In this document: piece after piece, positions 1 to 5,310 of the stretch
Position numbering within the stretch: the stretch's first letter is position 1
Layout of the letters: every line of letters begins with the position of its first letter
Assembly (NCBI GenBank): GCA_031177555.1
Contig: JAPSGM010000151.1
Coordinates: 1 to 5,310 of the forward strand
Length of the DNA: 5,310 nt
Source of the DNA: Chloroflexota bacterium
GTDB lineage: Bacteria > Chloroflexota > Limnocylindria > QHBO01
Direction: 5' to 3'
Position numbers and translations under genes: made by a program
Notes under the pieces: generated by a model
The model's database searches: none
Told to the model about the DNA's origin: nothing
Seen by the model: the letters and a program-made list of their open reading frames with translations, nothing else

Positions 1-48
1 GAGACGGACCTGGACATCCCCTCCTTCCTGCGCCGCAAGAGCGAGTAG
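1..48 (+). CDS. ftsZ: Cell division protein FtsZ, C-terminal end only (partial)
   Basis: Frame 1 reads ETDLDIPSFLRRKSE followed by a TAG stop at 46-48. This matches the FtsZ C-terminal conserved peptide, whose E. coli version ends in LDIPAFLRKQAD. In known FtsZ proteins this peptide docks the tubulin-like filament to its membrane anchors and regulators (FtsA, ZipA, SepF). The GTPase core lies outside the window, so the call rests on 15 residues. It is supported by the next two genes, yggS and yggT, which commonly follow ftsZ in Gram-positive-type and related bacteria. Only the stop codon is fixed here; the gene begins upstream of base 1. Confidence 0.85.
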   Translation, partial: ETDLDIPSFLRRKSE

Positions 49-67
49 CCGGTCGTCCGCCGTATCC

Positions 68-113
68 AGCCGGCCGGGGCGTCTTGGCCGGCCGCGGCGT
101 CTTAGCCGGCCGG
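68..113. repeat. 18-bp tandem repeat, about 2.5 copies, downstream of ftsZ
   Basis: Copy 1 (68-85, AGCCGGCCGGGGCGTCTT) and copy 2 (86-103, GGCCGGCCGCGGCGTCTT) agree at 16 of 18 positions. A third copy stops after its first 10 bases (104-113). Each unit holds the palindrome GGCCGGCC or CCGGCCGG, so single strands of the region could fold in several ways. It starts 20 bp after the ftsZ stop, in noncoding sequence. It may be simple replication slippage or a site for transcription termination or protein binding; the sequence does not decide between these. Confidence 0.7.
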
Positions 114-176
114 CGGCTGAACCGACCGCGGAGCGGACGGCGAGCCGGCTCGGGATCGGGCTCGTTGGCGATCCCG

Positions 177-250
177 GCCAGCCCGTGGCTCGATCTGCCG
201 CGGAGCCCGGCCACTTCAGGCCAGCGTCGTCAGTTCAGCCACGGGCTGGC
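177..250. repeat. Perfect 14-bp inverted repeat between ftsZ and yggS
   Basis: GCCAGCCCGTGGCT at 177-190 is the exact reverse complement of AGCCACGGGCTGGC at 237-250. The 46-nt spacer itself contains a short GGCC...GGCC pairing. The transcript could form a long G+C-rich stem-loop, but no T-run follows, so it is not a classical intrinsic terminator. It lies 65 bp upstream of the yggS start and just before the presumed yggS promoter. It could end or attenuate ftsZ readthrough, protect the ftsZ mRNA 3' end, or be a two-half protein-binding site. Confidence 0.6.
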
Positions 251-303
251 TACCGGCCTGGCACCTGCAGCTGGCGTAAGCTGGCCCCACCCGGCTCTCG
301 CGG

Positions 304-309
304 TACGCT
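304..309 (+). promoter_or_regulatory. Putative -10 box giving a leaderless yggS transcript
   Basis: TACGCT fits the TANNNT -10 pattern and ends 6 nt before the ATG at 316. Transcription would therefore start at or next to the A of the start codon. No Shine-Dalgarno sequence precedes that ATG, which agrees with leaderless translation. No convincing -35 hexamer lies 16-18 bp upstream, so the call rests on the -10 box, its spacing and the missing ribosome site. Confidence 0.45.
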
Positions 310-315
310 CCTCGC

Positions 316-1053
316 ATGCAGCAGATCGAGGAACCAACCCTCACCCCTGAGCTGATCCGGTCGCGGGCCGACGCCCTCATGCAGCGGCTGCGCGCCGCGG
401 CAGCGGACGGCGGCCACGACCCGGGCCGGCTGCGGCTCGTTGCCGTGACGAAGGGCTTCGGCGTGCCGGTGGTGCGGGCGGCGGCGGAGGCCGGGCTGCG
501 GGTCCTCGGCGAGAACCGGGTCCAGGAGGCGAAGCCGAAGATCGAGGCCGAGCCGGAGGTCGAGTGGCATCTCGTCGGGCGGCTCCAGTCGAACAAGGCG
601 CGCCGCGGCGCCGCGCTGTTCGCGGCCATCCACTCGGTGGACTCCCTGGACCTCGTGCAGCGGCTGGACCGGCTGGCCCATGACGAGGGGCTGCGGCCGG
701 CGCTCCTGCTGCAGGTCAACCTGACCGGGGAGGAGCACAAGTCCGGCTTCCCCGCATCCTGGTTCGACGAGCAGCTGCGTGCCCCCGGCGAGCTGGCCGC
801 AGCGCTGGGCCAGACCCATGCCGCGCGGGTCGTGGGCCTCATGACCATGGGGCGTGCGGGCGCCGACCCGGCGGAGCAGCGCGCGACCTTCGTTCGCCTC
901 CGCAACATGCGCGATCGCCTGCAGGAGGTCACCGGTCGCCGGCTGCCCGAGCTGTCGATGGGCATGACCGCGGACGCCGAGGCGGCGGCGACCGAGGGCG
1001 CGACGCTGGTCCGCATCGGCACGGCCATCTTCGGCCCGCGGCCTCACCTCTGA
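316..1053 (+). CDS. yggS: YggS/YlmE-family pyridoxal phosphate homeostasis protein
   Basis: This 245-residue protein is a PLP-binding protein of the fold-type III (alanine-racemase-like TIM barrel) YggS/YlmE/PROSC family. Members carry PLP but have no established enzyme activity; they buffer cytosolic PLP and affect amino-acid balance. Family motifs are present in order: LVAVTK with the presumed PLP lysine at K46, GENRVQE (65-71), HLVGRLQSNK (85-94), the LQVNLTGEEHKSGF strand (132-145), GLMTMGR (174-180), SMGMTADAEAA (214-224) and the phosphate-binding VRIGTAIFGPR (232-242). The length is close to the family norm (E. coli 234), so the gene looks intact. ATG 316 is favoured because a -10 box sits 6 nt upstream. 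The downstream yggT starts 22 nt after the stop. The position after ftsZ matches the ylmE position of division clusters. Confidence 0.95.
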   Translation: MQQIEEPTLTPELIRSRADALMQRLRAAAADGGHDPGRLRLVAVTKGFGVPVVRAAAEAGLRVLGENRVQEAKPKIEAEPEVEWHLVGRLQSNKARRGAALFAAIHSVDSLDLVQRLDRLAHDEGLRPALLLQVNLTGEEHKSGFPASWFDEQLRAPGELAAALGQTHAARVVGLMTMGRAGADPAEQRATFVRLRNMRDRLQEVTGRRLPELSMGMTADAEAAATEGATLVRIGTAIFGPRPHL

Positions 1054-1058
1054 CCGGC

Positions 1059-1067
1059 TGCTATCCT
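1059..1067 (+). promoter_or_regulatory. Putative extended -10 promoter for yggT, leaderless spacing
   Basis: TGCTATCCT combines the TGn extended -10 element (1059-1061) with a TATCCT -10 box (1062-1067), ending 8 nt before the yggT ATG at 1076. There is no Shine-Dalgarno sequence before that ATG. A start site 7-9 nt downstream of the box would give a leaderless or nearly leaderless mRNA. The box lies in the 22-nt gap after yggS, so yggT may have its own promoter besides yggS readthrough. No -35 box is recognisable, as expected for extended -10 promoters. Confidence 0.5.
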
Positions 1068-1075
1068 CCTCGCCG

Positions 1076-1324
1076 ATGTCCAACCTCCTCTTCACCTTCA
1101 TCGGCATGCTGGCGATGGCCTACACGTTCCTCATCCTGGGACGCGTCCTCGTCAGCTGGACCAACCCGACCGGTGGCGGCGGCCTGACGGCGTTCCTGTA
1201 CCAGGTGACGGAGCCGGTCCTCGGCCCCATCCGGCGCGTCCTTCCACCGACGGGTGGCATCGACTGGTCGCCGATGATCGCCATCCTCCTGCTCGGCATC
1301 CTGACGCGCGCCTTCCTTCGCTGA
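1076..1324 (+). CDS. yggT: YggT/YlmG-family small membrane protein
   Basis: This 82-residue protein has one YggT domain. A hydrophobic helix at about residues 4-27 ends in RVLVSW. An amphipathic linker with the motif YQVTEPVLGPIRRVLPPTGGID (42-63) and a second helix (about 64-79) follow. The TEP...P.RR.LPP.GG.D.SP core is the family signature. E. coli YggT carries two such repeats; single-repeat forms are usual in Gram-positive bacteria and chloroplast relatives. Members sit in the membrane near division genes and have been linked to nucleoid or plastid nucleoid distribution and to osmotic tolerance, but the biochemical role is unknown. The gene follows yggS directly, with no sepF between them. 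Translation is probably leaderless. The next gene begins 35 nt downstream and is probably cotranscribed. Confidence 0.9.
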   Translation: MSNLLFTFIGMLAMAYTFLILGRVLVSWTNPTGGGGLTAFLYQVTEPVLGPIRRVLPPTGGIDWSPMIAILLLGILTRAFLR

Positions 1325-1347
1325 GCCGATGCCTGCCCGGACCGGAT

Positions 1348-1352
1348 AGAGG
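1348..1352 (+). promoter_or_regulatory. Shine-Dalgarno site for the 325-residue membrane protein
   Basis: AGAGG lies 7 nt before the ATG at 1360 and matches the anti-Shine-Dalgarno sequence well. It supports this start and contrasts with the SD-less starts of yggS and yggT, as expected for an internal gene of a shared transcript. Confidence 0.55.
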
Positions 1353-1359
1353 CGTCCTC

Positions 1360-2337
1360 ATGCTGCTCGCCGCCGTTCCCTTCGCCGTCACGAAGCTCGA
1401 TCGCGGGCTGCGCCGCGTGCTGCCCGGACTGGGCGGCGTGCCGCTGCTGGTCTTCCTGCTGCTGGTGGCCGCCGCCATCCCGCCCGTCGTCGAGGGGTCC
1501 GAGCCGCAGCCCCTCCTGCAGCAGGTCGACGAGCTGCGCGACGGCGTGTCGGCGCTCTCCGGCTGGGTCCGCATGCGGGGCGACATCACGACGCTCAGCC
1601 CGCCGGAGGACATCGAGCGAGGGTTCGAGGTTCGCTCGCTCCTGGTCGAGCAGTCGGGCGACGCCGTGCTCCTCCTCTCGCGCGAACCTCTGGACCATCT
1701 CACCGAGATCACGGGGCGGGTCTCGCAGAGCGGCACCGCGGGCGACACGGCGCGCGGTATCGGCGGCCCGCGCTTCCCGGCCGGTGACATCGAAGTCATG
1801 AACCGCTACCTGGTCCGAGTCGACGATCCCATCGTCCCGTCGGAGAACCGCAGCTGGTGGCTGGTCTGGTCGCTGCTCGGGACCGCCGCGCTCCTGCTCG
1901 TCGGCCACCGCGTGGGCTACCCCGTCGTCCGCGTCCGGCGCGACGCCGCCGGCGAGCGCGCCGATGGCCGTGCGCTGCAGGTCGGCGAGGAGATGGCGGT
2001 GCGGCTGGTCGAGCCGGAAGAGGAGACGGGGCTGGGGCTGCAGGCTCCGGCGGGGCGGCTGCTCCGGCTGGCGCGCAGCCATCCGGCCGACCCGTACTTC
2101 GAGCTGCGGGTGGAGGGGCAGGCGCGCCCGACCCTGTTCAAGCGTCACCGCTGGTCGCGGGCCATGCCCGGCACCATCACCACCGTGCGCGACCATGTGC
2201 CCATCGTGCACCTGCACGACTGGAGCGTGGAGGTCATGCTGGCCCTCCGTTCCGAGGCCGACCGGGATCGGCTCCTCGCCAGCTTCGCGCTCGGCGAGGA
2301 CGAGCCCGCTCCCGCCGCCGAGGCGCTGCGTGCCTGA
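1360..2337 (+). CDS. Unidentified two-pass membrane protein with a large extracytoplasmic domain
   Basis: I do not recognise this 325-residue protein. A basic N-terminus (K12, R15, R18, R19) precedes a strong membrane helix at about 26-42. A polar segment (43-165) follows, then a second helix at about 166-184 flanked by R191, R193 and R194. The positive-inside rule puts both ends in the cytoplasm and residues 43-165 outside. The outer segment has a beta-rich stretch, roughly 66-122, with phrases such as GWVRMRGDI, LLVEQSGDAVLLL and LTEITGRV that resemble an OB-fold-like barrel; this is inference. The cytoplasmic tail (185-325) is charged and mixed alpha/beta. It has no cysteines or obvious catalytic motif, and its last 15 residues are Ala/Glu/Pro-rich. 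Codon use matches the neighbours. The AGAGG site supports the ATG. The gene occupies the place where ylmH or divIVA may follow yggT in division clusters, but resembles neither. Confidence 0.8.
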   Translation: MLLAAVPFAVTKLDRGLRRVLPGLGGVPLLVFLLLVAAAIPPVVEGSEPQPLLQQVDELRDGVSALSGWVRMRGDITTLSPPEDIERGFEVRSLLVEQSGDAVLLLSREPLDHLTEITGRVSQSGTAGDTARGIGGPRFPAGDIEVMNRYLVRVDDPIVPSENRSWWLVWSLLGTAALLLVGHRVGYPVVRVRRDAAGERADGRALQVGEEMAVRLVEPEEETGLGLQAPAGRLLRLARSHPADPYFELRVEGQARPTLFKRHRWSRAMPGTITTVRDHVPIVHLHDWSVEVMLALRSEADRDRLLASFALGEDEPAPAAEALRA

Positions 2338-2367
2338 TCCTGAACCGCTGCAGGTCGCCGCGCGCCT

Positions 2368-2390
2368 GGCGACGCTCGGCGGCGGTCGCC
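2368..2390 (+). terminator. Weak stem-loop, possible terminator after the yggT operon
   Basis: GGCGAC (2368-2373) pairs with GTCGCC (2385-2390) around an 11-nt loop, 31 bp after the stop of the membrane-protein gene and just before the tRNA promoter. There is no T-run, so if it terminates transcription it does so in the U-less manner suggested for high-GC genomes or with Rho. Six-bp G+C stems arise often by chance in such sequence. Confidence 0.2.
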
Positions 2391-2394
2391 GCGA

Positions 2395-2424
2395 TTGAAG
2401 GCGCCGGAGCCGGCCGGCTATACT
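2395..2424 (+). promoter_or_regulatory. Sigma70-type promoter of the tRNA-Val gene
   Basis: A -35 box TTGAAG (2395-2400) and a -10 box TATACT (2419-2424; 5 of 6 match TATAAT) are separated by 18 bp. Transcription would start near 2431, leaving a leader of about 8 nt before the mature tRNA at 2439. This is the most canonical promoter in the window, fitting a strongly expressed stable RNA. It may also drive the MFS and glycosyltransferase genes, because no terminator is visible after the tRNA. Confidence 0.8.
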
Positions 2425-2438
2425 TCGGGTCCCCGCGT

Positions 2439-2515
<77 letters not shown>

Positions 2516-2538
2516 TCCATCCGCTCCGGACCTGACCG

Positions 2539-3858
2539 ATGGCGAGCCTGCCGACGGCCGTTCGCGCCCGCCTGAACACGATCGGCCTGCTCGAGCCACT
2601 CGCGCATCGCGACTTCGCCCTGCTGGCCACCGCCGCCGCGATCTCCCTGCTCGGCGACGGATTCTTCAGCGTGGCGCTGGCATGGCAGGTCTACGAGATC
2701 AGCAACCTGCCGACTGCCCTGTCGGTGGTCGGCGCGGCCTGGACGCTGCCGGTCGTCATCTTCATCCTGCTGGGCGGCGTCCTCTCCGACCGATACGACC
2801 GCCGCTGGCTGATGATCGGTGCCGACGTGGTGCGGGCCGCGGCCATCGGCCTCCTGGGCCTGCTGTCGATCAGCGGGGTGCTCGAGCTGTGGCACGTCAT
2901 CGCCCTGATCGCCTTCGTCGGGCTGGGTGACGCGTTCTTCAACCCGGCGTCGACGGCAATCGTGCCGGACCTGCTGCCCGACGAGATGCTGCCGCAGGCC
3001 AACGCGTTGCAGGGCCTGGTCCGGCCGCTGGCCGTGCGGCTGGTGGGGCCGGCCATCGGTGGATTCGCGGTGGCGGCGTTCGGGCCGGGCATCGCCTTCC
3101 TGGTCGACGGCGGCTCGTTCCTGCTCTCGATGGCCTTCCTGGCGGCCATCGCGGCGAGACCGGCGCGGGTCGCCGCGCGAGCCAGCATCCGCCGCACGTT
3201 CTCAGAGATGGGAGAGGGCCTGGATTTCGTGCGTCGCACGCCGTGGTTGTGGGCGACCCTGGTCTCGGCGATGTTCAGCCTGCTCCTCTTCATCGGCCCG
3301 GTGCAGGTCCTGCTGCCCTTCCTGGTCAAGAACCGCCTCGGGCTCGAGGCCGATGCGCTGGGCCTGATCTTCGCCGTGGGCGGCGTCGGATCGGTCCTGG
3401 CCGCCATCGCCATCGGGCAGCTGGGGCTCCCGAGGCTGCGCATCACGGTCATGTACGTGTCCTGGGCCGTCGGCGTGGCGCTCCTGGCCGGGTATGGGTT
3501 GATGTCCAGCCTGTGGCACGCCCTGCTGGTCGGCTTCACCGCGGCAGCCCTGTTCGAGGTGGGTGCCATCATCTGGGTCACGCTGCTCCAGCAGCTCGTG
3601 CCGCGGGGCCTGCTGGGACGCGTGTCGAGCCTGGACTGGCTGGTCTCGACCGGGCTGGTGCCGGTGTCGTTCGCCCTCACCGGACCGGTCTCGGACGCCA
3701 TCGGTCCCGGGACCACCATGATCGCCGGCGGGCTCATCGGGTCGGTGCTGATGGGGGCGCTGCTGTTCTGGCCGGGCGTGCGCGACCCGGAGCGCCGGCC
3801 ACCTGCCGTGGCCGATGAGGCCGCCGGTGCGGGCGGCGTGGTGCCCGAAAGCTCGTGA
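2539..3858 (+). CDS. MFS transporter, DHA3/EntS-like (MFS_3 type)
   Basis: This 439-residue major facilitator superfamily protein is a 10-12-helix inner-membrane secondary transporter. Hydrophobic helices run from about residue 26 to 415. The loop 2-3 motif A is clear as GGVLSDRYDRRW (79-90). The segments DAFFNPASTAIVPDLLP (131-147) and VRPLAVRLVGPAIGG (161-175) are typical of the DHA3/enterobactin-exporter-like branch, which exports drugs or siderophores by proton antiport. The substrate cannot be read from sequence. The last 25 or so residues are a polar Ala/Gly/Pro-rich cytoplasmic tail. ATG 2539 is the furthest upstream start possible, as an in-frame TGA lies at 2533-2535. No Shine-Dalgarno sequence or own promoter is evident, and the start is 23 nt after the tRNA. 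Its stop overlaps the start of the glycosyltransferase gene (GTGA), so translation of the two is probably coupled. Confidence 0.93.
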   Translation: MASLPTAVRARLNTIGLLEPLAHRDFALLATAAAISLLGDGFFSVALAWQVYEISNLPTALSVVGAAWTLPVVIFILLGGVLSDRYDRRWLMIGADVVRAAAIGLLGLLSISGVLELWHVIALIAFVGLGDAFFNPASTAIVPDLLPDEMLPQANALQGLVRPLAVRLVGPAIGGFAVAAFGPGIAFLVDGGSFLLSMAFLAAIAARPARVAARASIRRTFSEMGEGLDFVRRTPWLWATLVSAMFSLLLFIGPVQVLLPFLVKNRLGLEADALGLIFAVGGVGSVLAAIAIGQLGLPRLRITVMYVSWAVGVALLAGYGLMSSLWHALLVGFTAAALFEVGAIIWVTLLQQLVPRGLLGRVSSLDWLVSTGLVPVSFALTGPVSDAIGPGTTMIAGGLIGSVLMGALLFWPGVRDPERRPPAVADEAAGAGGVVPESS

Positions 3859-5075
3859 GCGGGGTGGTGCAGCCGCTGCGGGTGGCGATCTTCGCCGAGT
3901 CGTACCTGCCTTACCTGTCCGGGGTCACGGTCGCCATCGAGGCGCTGGCGCGCGGCCTGGGGGCGGTGGGCCACGCCGTCCTGCTGGTCGCGCCGCGCCC
4001 GGCGGGCGGCGCCGAGCCGGGGAGCGCCGGCGCCGGCGGACCTGAGCCCGAGCACGCCTGGCTGCCGTCGTACCAGGCGCCGCGCCCGGCGCCGTCGGGA
4101 TACCGCATCCCCATGCCCGTGCCGTCGGACGCGCTGCGTCGGGCGCGCGAGTTCGCGCCGGACGTCGTCCACGCCCAGTCGCCATTCGTCTCCGGGCTCA
4201 TGGCCCGCCGGCTCGCCCAGCGCCGGGGCATCCCACTGGTCTTCACCCACCACACTCGCTTCGCCGACTACCGCCACTACCTGGGGCCGCTGGCGCGTCC
4301 GGGCGCCGCCGCGATGGAGGTCTACCTGCGCGACTTCTGGGGCGGCTGCGCGGCGGTCGTGGCGCCCGGTAGCCGGCTGGCCGGCGAGATCCGGCAGCGG
4401 CTCGGCGCGCGCCCGCGACCGCCGGTCCGGGTGATCCCCACCGGCGTCGACGTGGAGGCCATCCGCGCGCTGCCGGTCGGCGACCTGCGGGAGCGGTTCG
4501 GCTGGTCGCGGGATTCGGTCGTCGCGGTGACGGTCGGCCGCCTGGCGGCCGAGAAGAGCATCGCCCTGCTGGTGGACGCGTTCGCCCGCGCGGCCGCCTC
4601 GGACGAGCGGCTGCGGCTGCTGGTCGTGGGCAGCGGCCCGGCGGAGGCCGGCCTGCGCGAGCGGGTGGCCGCACCGGACCTGAGCGGGCGCGTGGCGCTC
4701 ACCGGCCGGCTGCCGCGGATGGCGGCGCTCGCCCTGGCGAAGGGCGGCGACTTGTTCGCCTTTGCCTCGCGCACCGAGACGCAAGGTCTGGTGCTCGCCG
4801 AGGCGCTGGCCGCGGGGCTGCCGGTGGTGGCCCTGGCCGGTCCGGGCGTCGAGGACTCGGTCCGAGACGGCGTGGACGGCATCGTGGTGCGTGGCACCGG
4901 GAACGGGGAGCTGGGCGCGGGCCTGGCGGACGCCATCGCTTCCCTCGCCGCCGACCCCGAGCGACGCCGCCGCCTGGCCAGCGCGGCTGCGGCGGACGCG
5001 GCTCGCTTCGACGCGAGCAGCCGCGTCGGCGAGATGGTCGACCTGTACCGGGAGCTGCTGGCCGGTCGCGCGTGA
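3855..5075 (+). CDS. GT4-family (GT-B fold) glycosyltransferase, diacylglycerol glucosyltransferase-like
   Basis: This 406-residue retaining glycosyltransferase has the two-domain GT-B fold. The N-terminal acceptor domain starts with LRVAIFAESYLPYLSGVTVAIE (8-29), including the acceptor-side glycine loop. It continues with HAQSPFVSGLMARRLA (106-121) and THHTRFADYRHY (131-142). The latter resembles the HT.Y..Y.HY motif of monoglucosyldiacylglycerol synthases and related GT4 enzymes. The C-terminal nucleotide-sugar domain has VIPTGVDVEAI (193-203), VGRLAAEKS (227-235; R229 and K234 as presumed phosphate binders), LLVVGSGP (255-262) and the E-x7-E motif at E308/E316 (ETQGLVLAE). A Gly/Ala/Pro-rich low-complexity stretch spans about 48-82. 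No membrane helix is seen, so it is probably cytosolic or membrane-peripheral. The GTG start overlaps the MFS stop; GTG codons at 3864 and 3867 are alternatives. A PimB/MgtA-like mannosyltransferase is also possible. Confidence 0.9.
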   Translation: MSGVVQPLRVAIFAESYLPYLSGVTVAIEALARGLGAVGHAVLLVAPRPAGGAEPGSAGAGGPEPEHAWLPSYQAPRPAPSGYRIPMPVPSDALRRAREFAPDVVHAQSPFVSGLMARRLAQRRGIPLVFTHHTRFADYRHYLGPLARPGAAAMEVYLRDFWGGCAAVVAPGSRLAGEIRQRLGARPRPPVRVIPTGVDVEAIRALPVGDLRERFGWSRDSVVAVTVGRLAAEKSIALLVDAFARAAASDERLRLLVVGSGPAEAGLRERVAAPDLSGRVALTGRLPRMAALALAKGGDLFAFASRTETQGLVLAEALAAGLPVVALAGPGVEDSVRDGVDGIVVRGTGNGELGAGLADAIASLAADPERRRRLASAAAADAARFDASSRVGEMVDLYRELLAGRA

Positions 5076-5080
5076 ATTAG

Positions 5081-5108
5081 TTGCGCGGTGGCGGACCGTG
5101 CGTACAAT
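5081..5108 (+). promoter_or_regulatory. Putative promoter for the gene at the right edge
   Basis: TTGCGC (5081-5086) and TACAAT (5103-5108; 5 of 6 match TATAAT) are 16 bp apart, starting just after the glycosyltransferase stop. Transcription would begin about 5114-5116, at or beside an ATG at 5116. The mRNA is therefore either leaderless from that ATG or has a leader of roughly 108 nt to the GTG at 5224. Confidence 0.6.
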
Positions 5109-5210
5109 GCCCGACATGCGAGTGAGTCTCACGGCCCGCTACGTCTCCCGCCCCGCCATCGAATTCGGCCGTCGTCGGGCGTCCGGATCGCGGCCGCGCC
5201 TGGGCCTGGG

Positions 5211-5218
5211 AAGGGGAG
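5211..5218 (+). promoter_or_regulatory. Shine-Dalgarno site favouring the GTG start at 5224
   Basis: AAGGGGAG is the strongest ribosome-binding sequence in the window; its GGAG ends 5 nt before the GTG at 5224. It is the main argument for that start over the in-frame ATG at 5116. Confidence 0.6.
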
Positions 5219-5223
5219 CCACC

Positions 5224-5310
5224 GTGTATCACCGGCCGAAGGCTGCGCGCCACCGGCTGCCCACGGTCGCCGCGCTGCGCTCGCAGACCAGCGGCTTCAC
5301 ATTCCCCTCG
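5224..5310 (+). CDS. Unidentified gene, 5' end only (partial)
   Basis: An open frame runs from GTG 5224 to the window edge without a stop (29 codons), beginning MYHRPKAARHRLPTVAAL, basic and Arg/His-rich. I do not recognise the family from so short an N-terminus. The start is chosen for the AAGGGGAG site at 5211-5218, and because third-position G+C rises from about 78% (5116-5223) to about 90% after it, nearer its neighbours. The same frame is open upstream to an ATG at 5116, placed exactly where a leaderless mRNA from the TACAAT box would start. The protein could therefore carry 36 more residues beginning MRVSLTARY. A promoter of its own suggests a transcription unit separate from the glycosyltransferase. 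Confidence 0.5.
   Translation, partial: MYHRPKAARHRLPTVAALRSQTSGFTFPS

Noticed and set aside
84..350. 88-codon + strand frame across the ftsZ-yggS spacer
   Set aside because: Its translation is Arg/Gly/Ser/Pro-rich with no motif. It runs over the tandem and inverted repeats and into yggS, and has no ribosome site.
216..1107. Two overlapping minus-strand frames opposite yggS
   Set aside because: They mirror the yggS coding sequence in the reverse frames and their translations show no protein family features; yggS is certain on the other strand.
1120..2217. Minus-strand 365-codon frame opposite yggT and the membrane-protein gene
   Set aside because: The translation is His/Arg/Asp/Gln-rich and feature-poor, while the + strand frame has membrane helices, topology-consistent charges and a Shine-Dalgarno site.
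5041..5085. Intrinsic terminator after the glycosyltransferase gene
   Set aside because: No stem followed by a T-run is present around the stop codon; only a short AATTAG stretch interrupts the G+C-rich sequence.
2691..5132. Very long minus-strand open frame (813 codons) opposite the MFS and glycosyltransferase genes
   Set aside because: It is antisense to two genes with clear family motifs. Its translation is low-complexity and Arg/Pro/Ser/Ala-rich, without recognisable domains. Long antisense frames are common at this G+C content because stop codons are rare.
5109..5223. Known riboswitch class in the possible leader of the last gene
   Set aside because: Apart from a small GTGA/TCAC hairpin and a CGGCCG pair, I recognise no conserved riboswitch core; only a covariance-model search (Infernal against Rfam) could show one.

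Overview
The window is a very G+C-rich bacterial chromosome segment, about 70% G+C by eye, with nearly all codon third positions G or C. It is densely packed and every gene is on the + strand. The short FtsZ tail, the ylmE/ylmG-type genes after it and the likely leaderless transcripts would suit a high-GC Chloroflexota lineage. A deep-branching actinobacterium or a related phylum is also possible. This placement is inference; nothing in the window fixes the taxon.

Layout: (1) Bases 1-48 are the last codons of ftsZ, whose C-terminal conserved peptide is readable. (2) Bases 49-315 are noncoding, with an 18-bp tandem repeat, a perfect 14-bp inverted repeat and a -10 box placed for a leaderless start of the next gene. 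(3) yggS/ylmE (PLP homeostasis), yggT/ylmG (small membrane protein of the division neighbourhood) and a 325-residue two-pass membrane protein of unknown function follow closely (316-2337). sepF, often found between yggS and yggT, is absent here. (4) A tRNA-Val(CAC) gene with an encoded CCA end has a clear sigma70-type promoter (2395-2515). (5) An MFS transporter and a GT4 glycosyltransferase overlap by 4 bp and start only 23 bp after the tRNA (2539-5075). (6) A new promoter and the 5' end of an unidentified gene run off the right edge (5081-5310).

Functionally the left half is the edge of a cell-division cluster. The right half is a transporter/glycosyltransferase pair, possibly making and moving a membrane glycolipid. 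Most of the window is ordinary housekeeping sequence. The points most worth a second look are the unidentified membrane protein, the coupled MFS-GT4 pair behind the tRNA, the recurrent leaderless promoter layout, the repeats downstream of ftsZ and the ambiguous start of the last gene. I saw no mobile element, CRISPR array or defence system.
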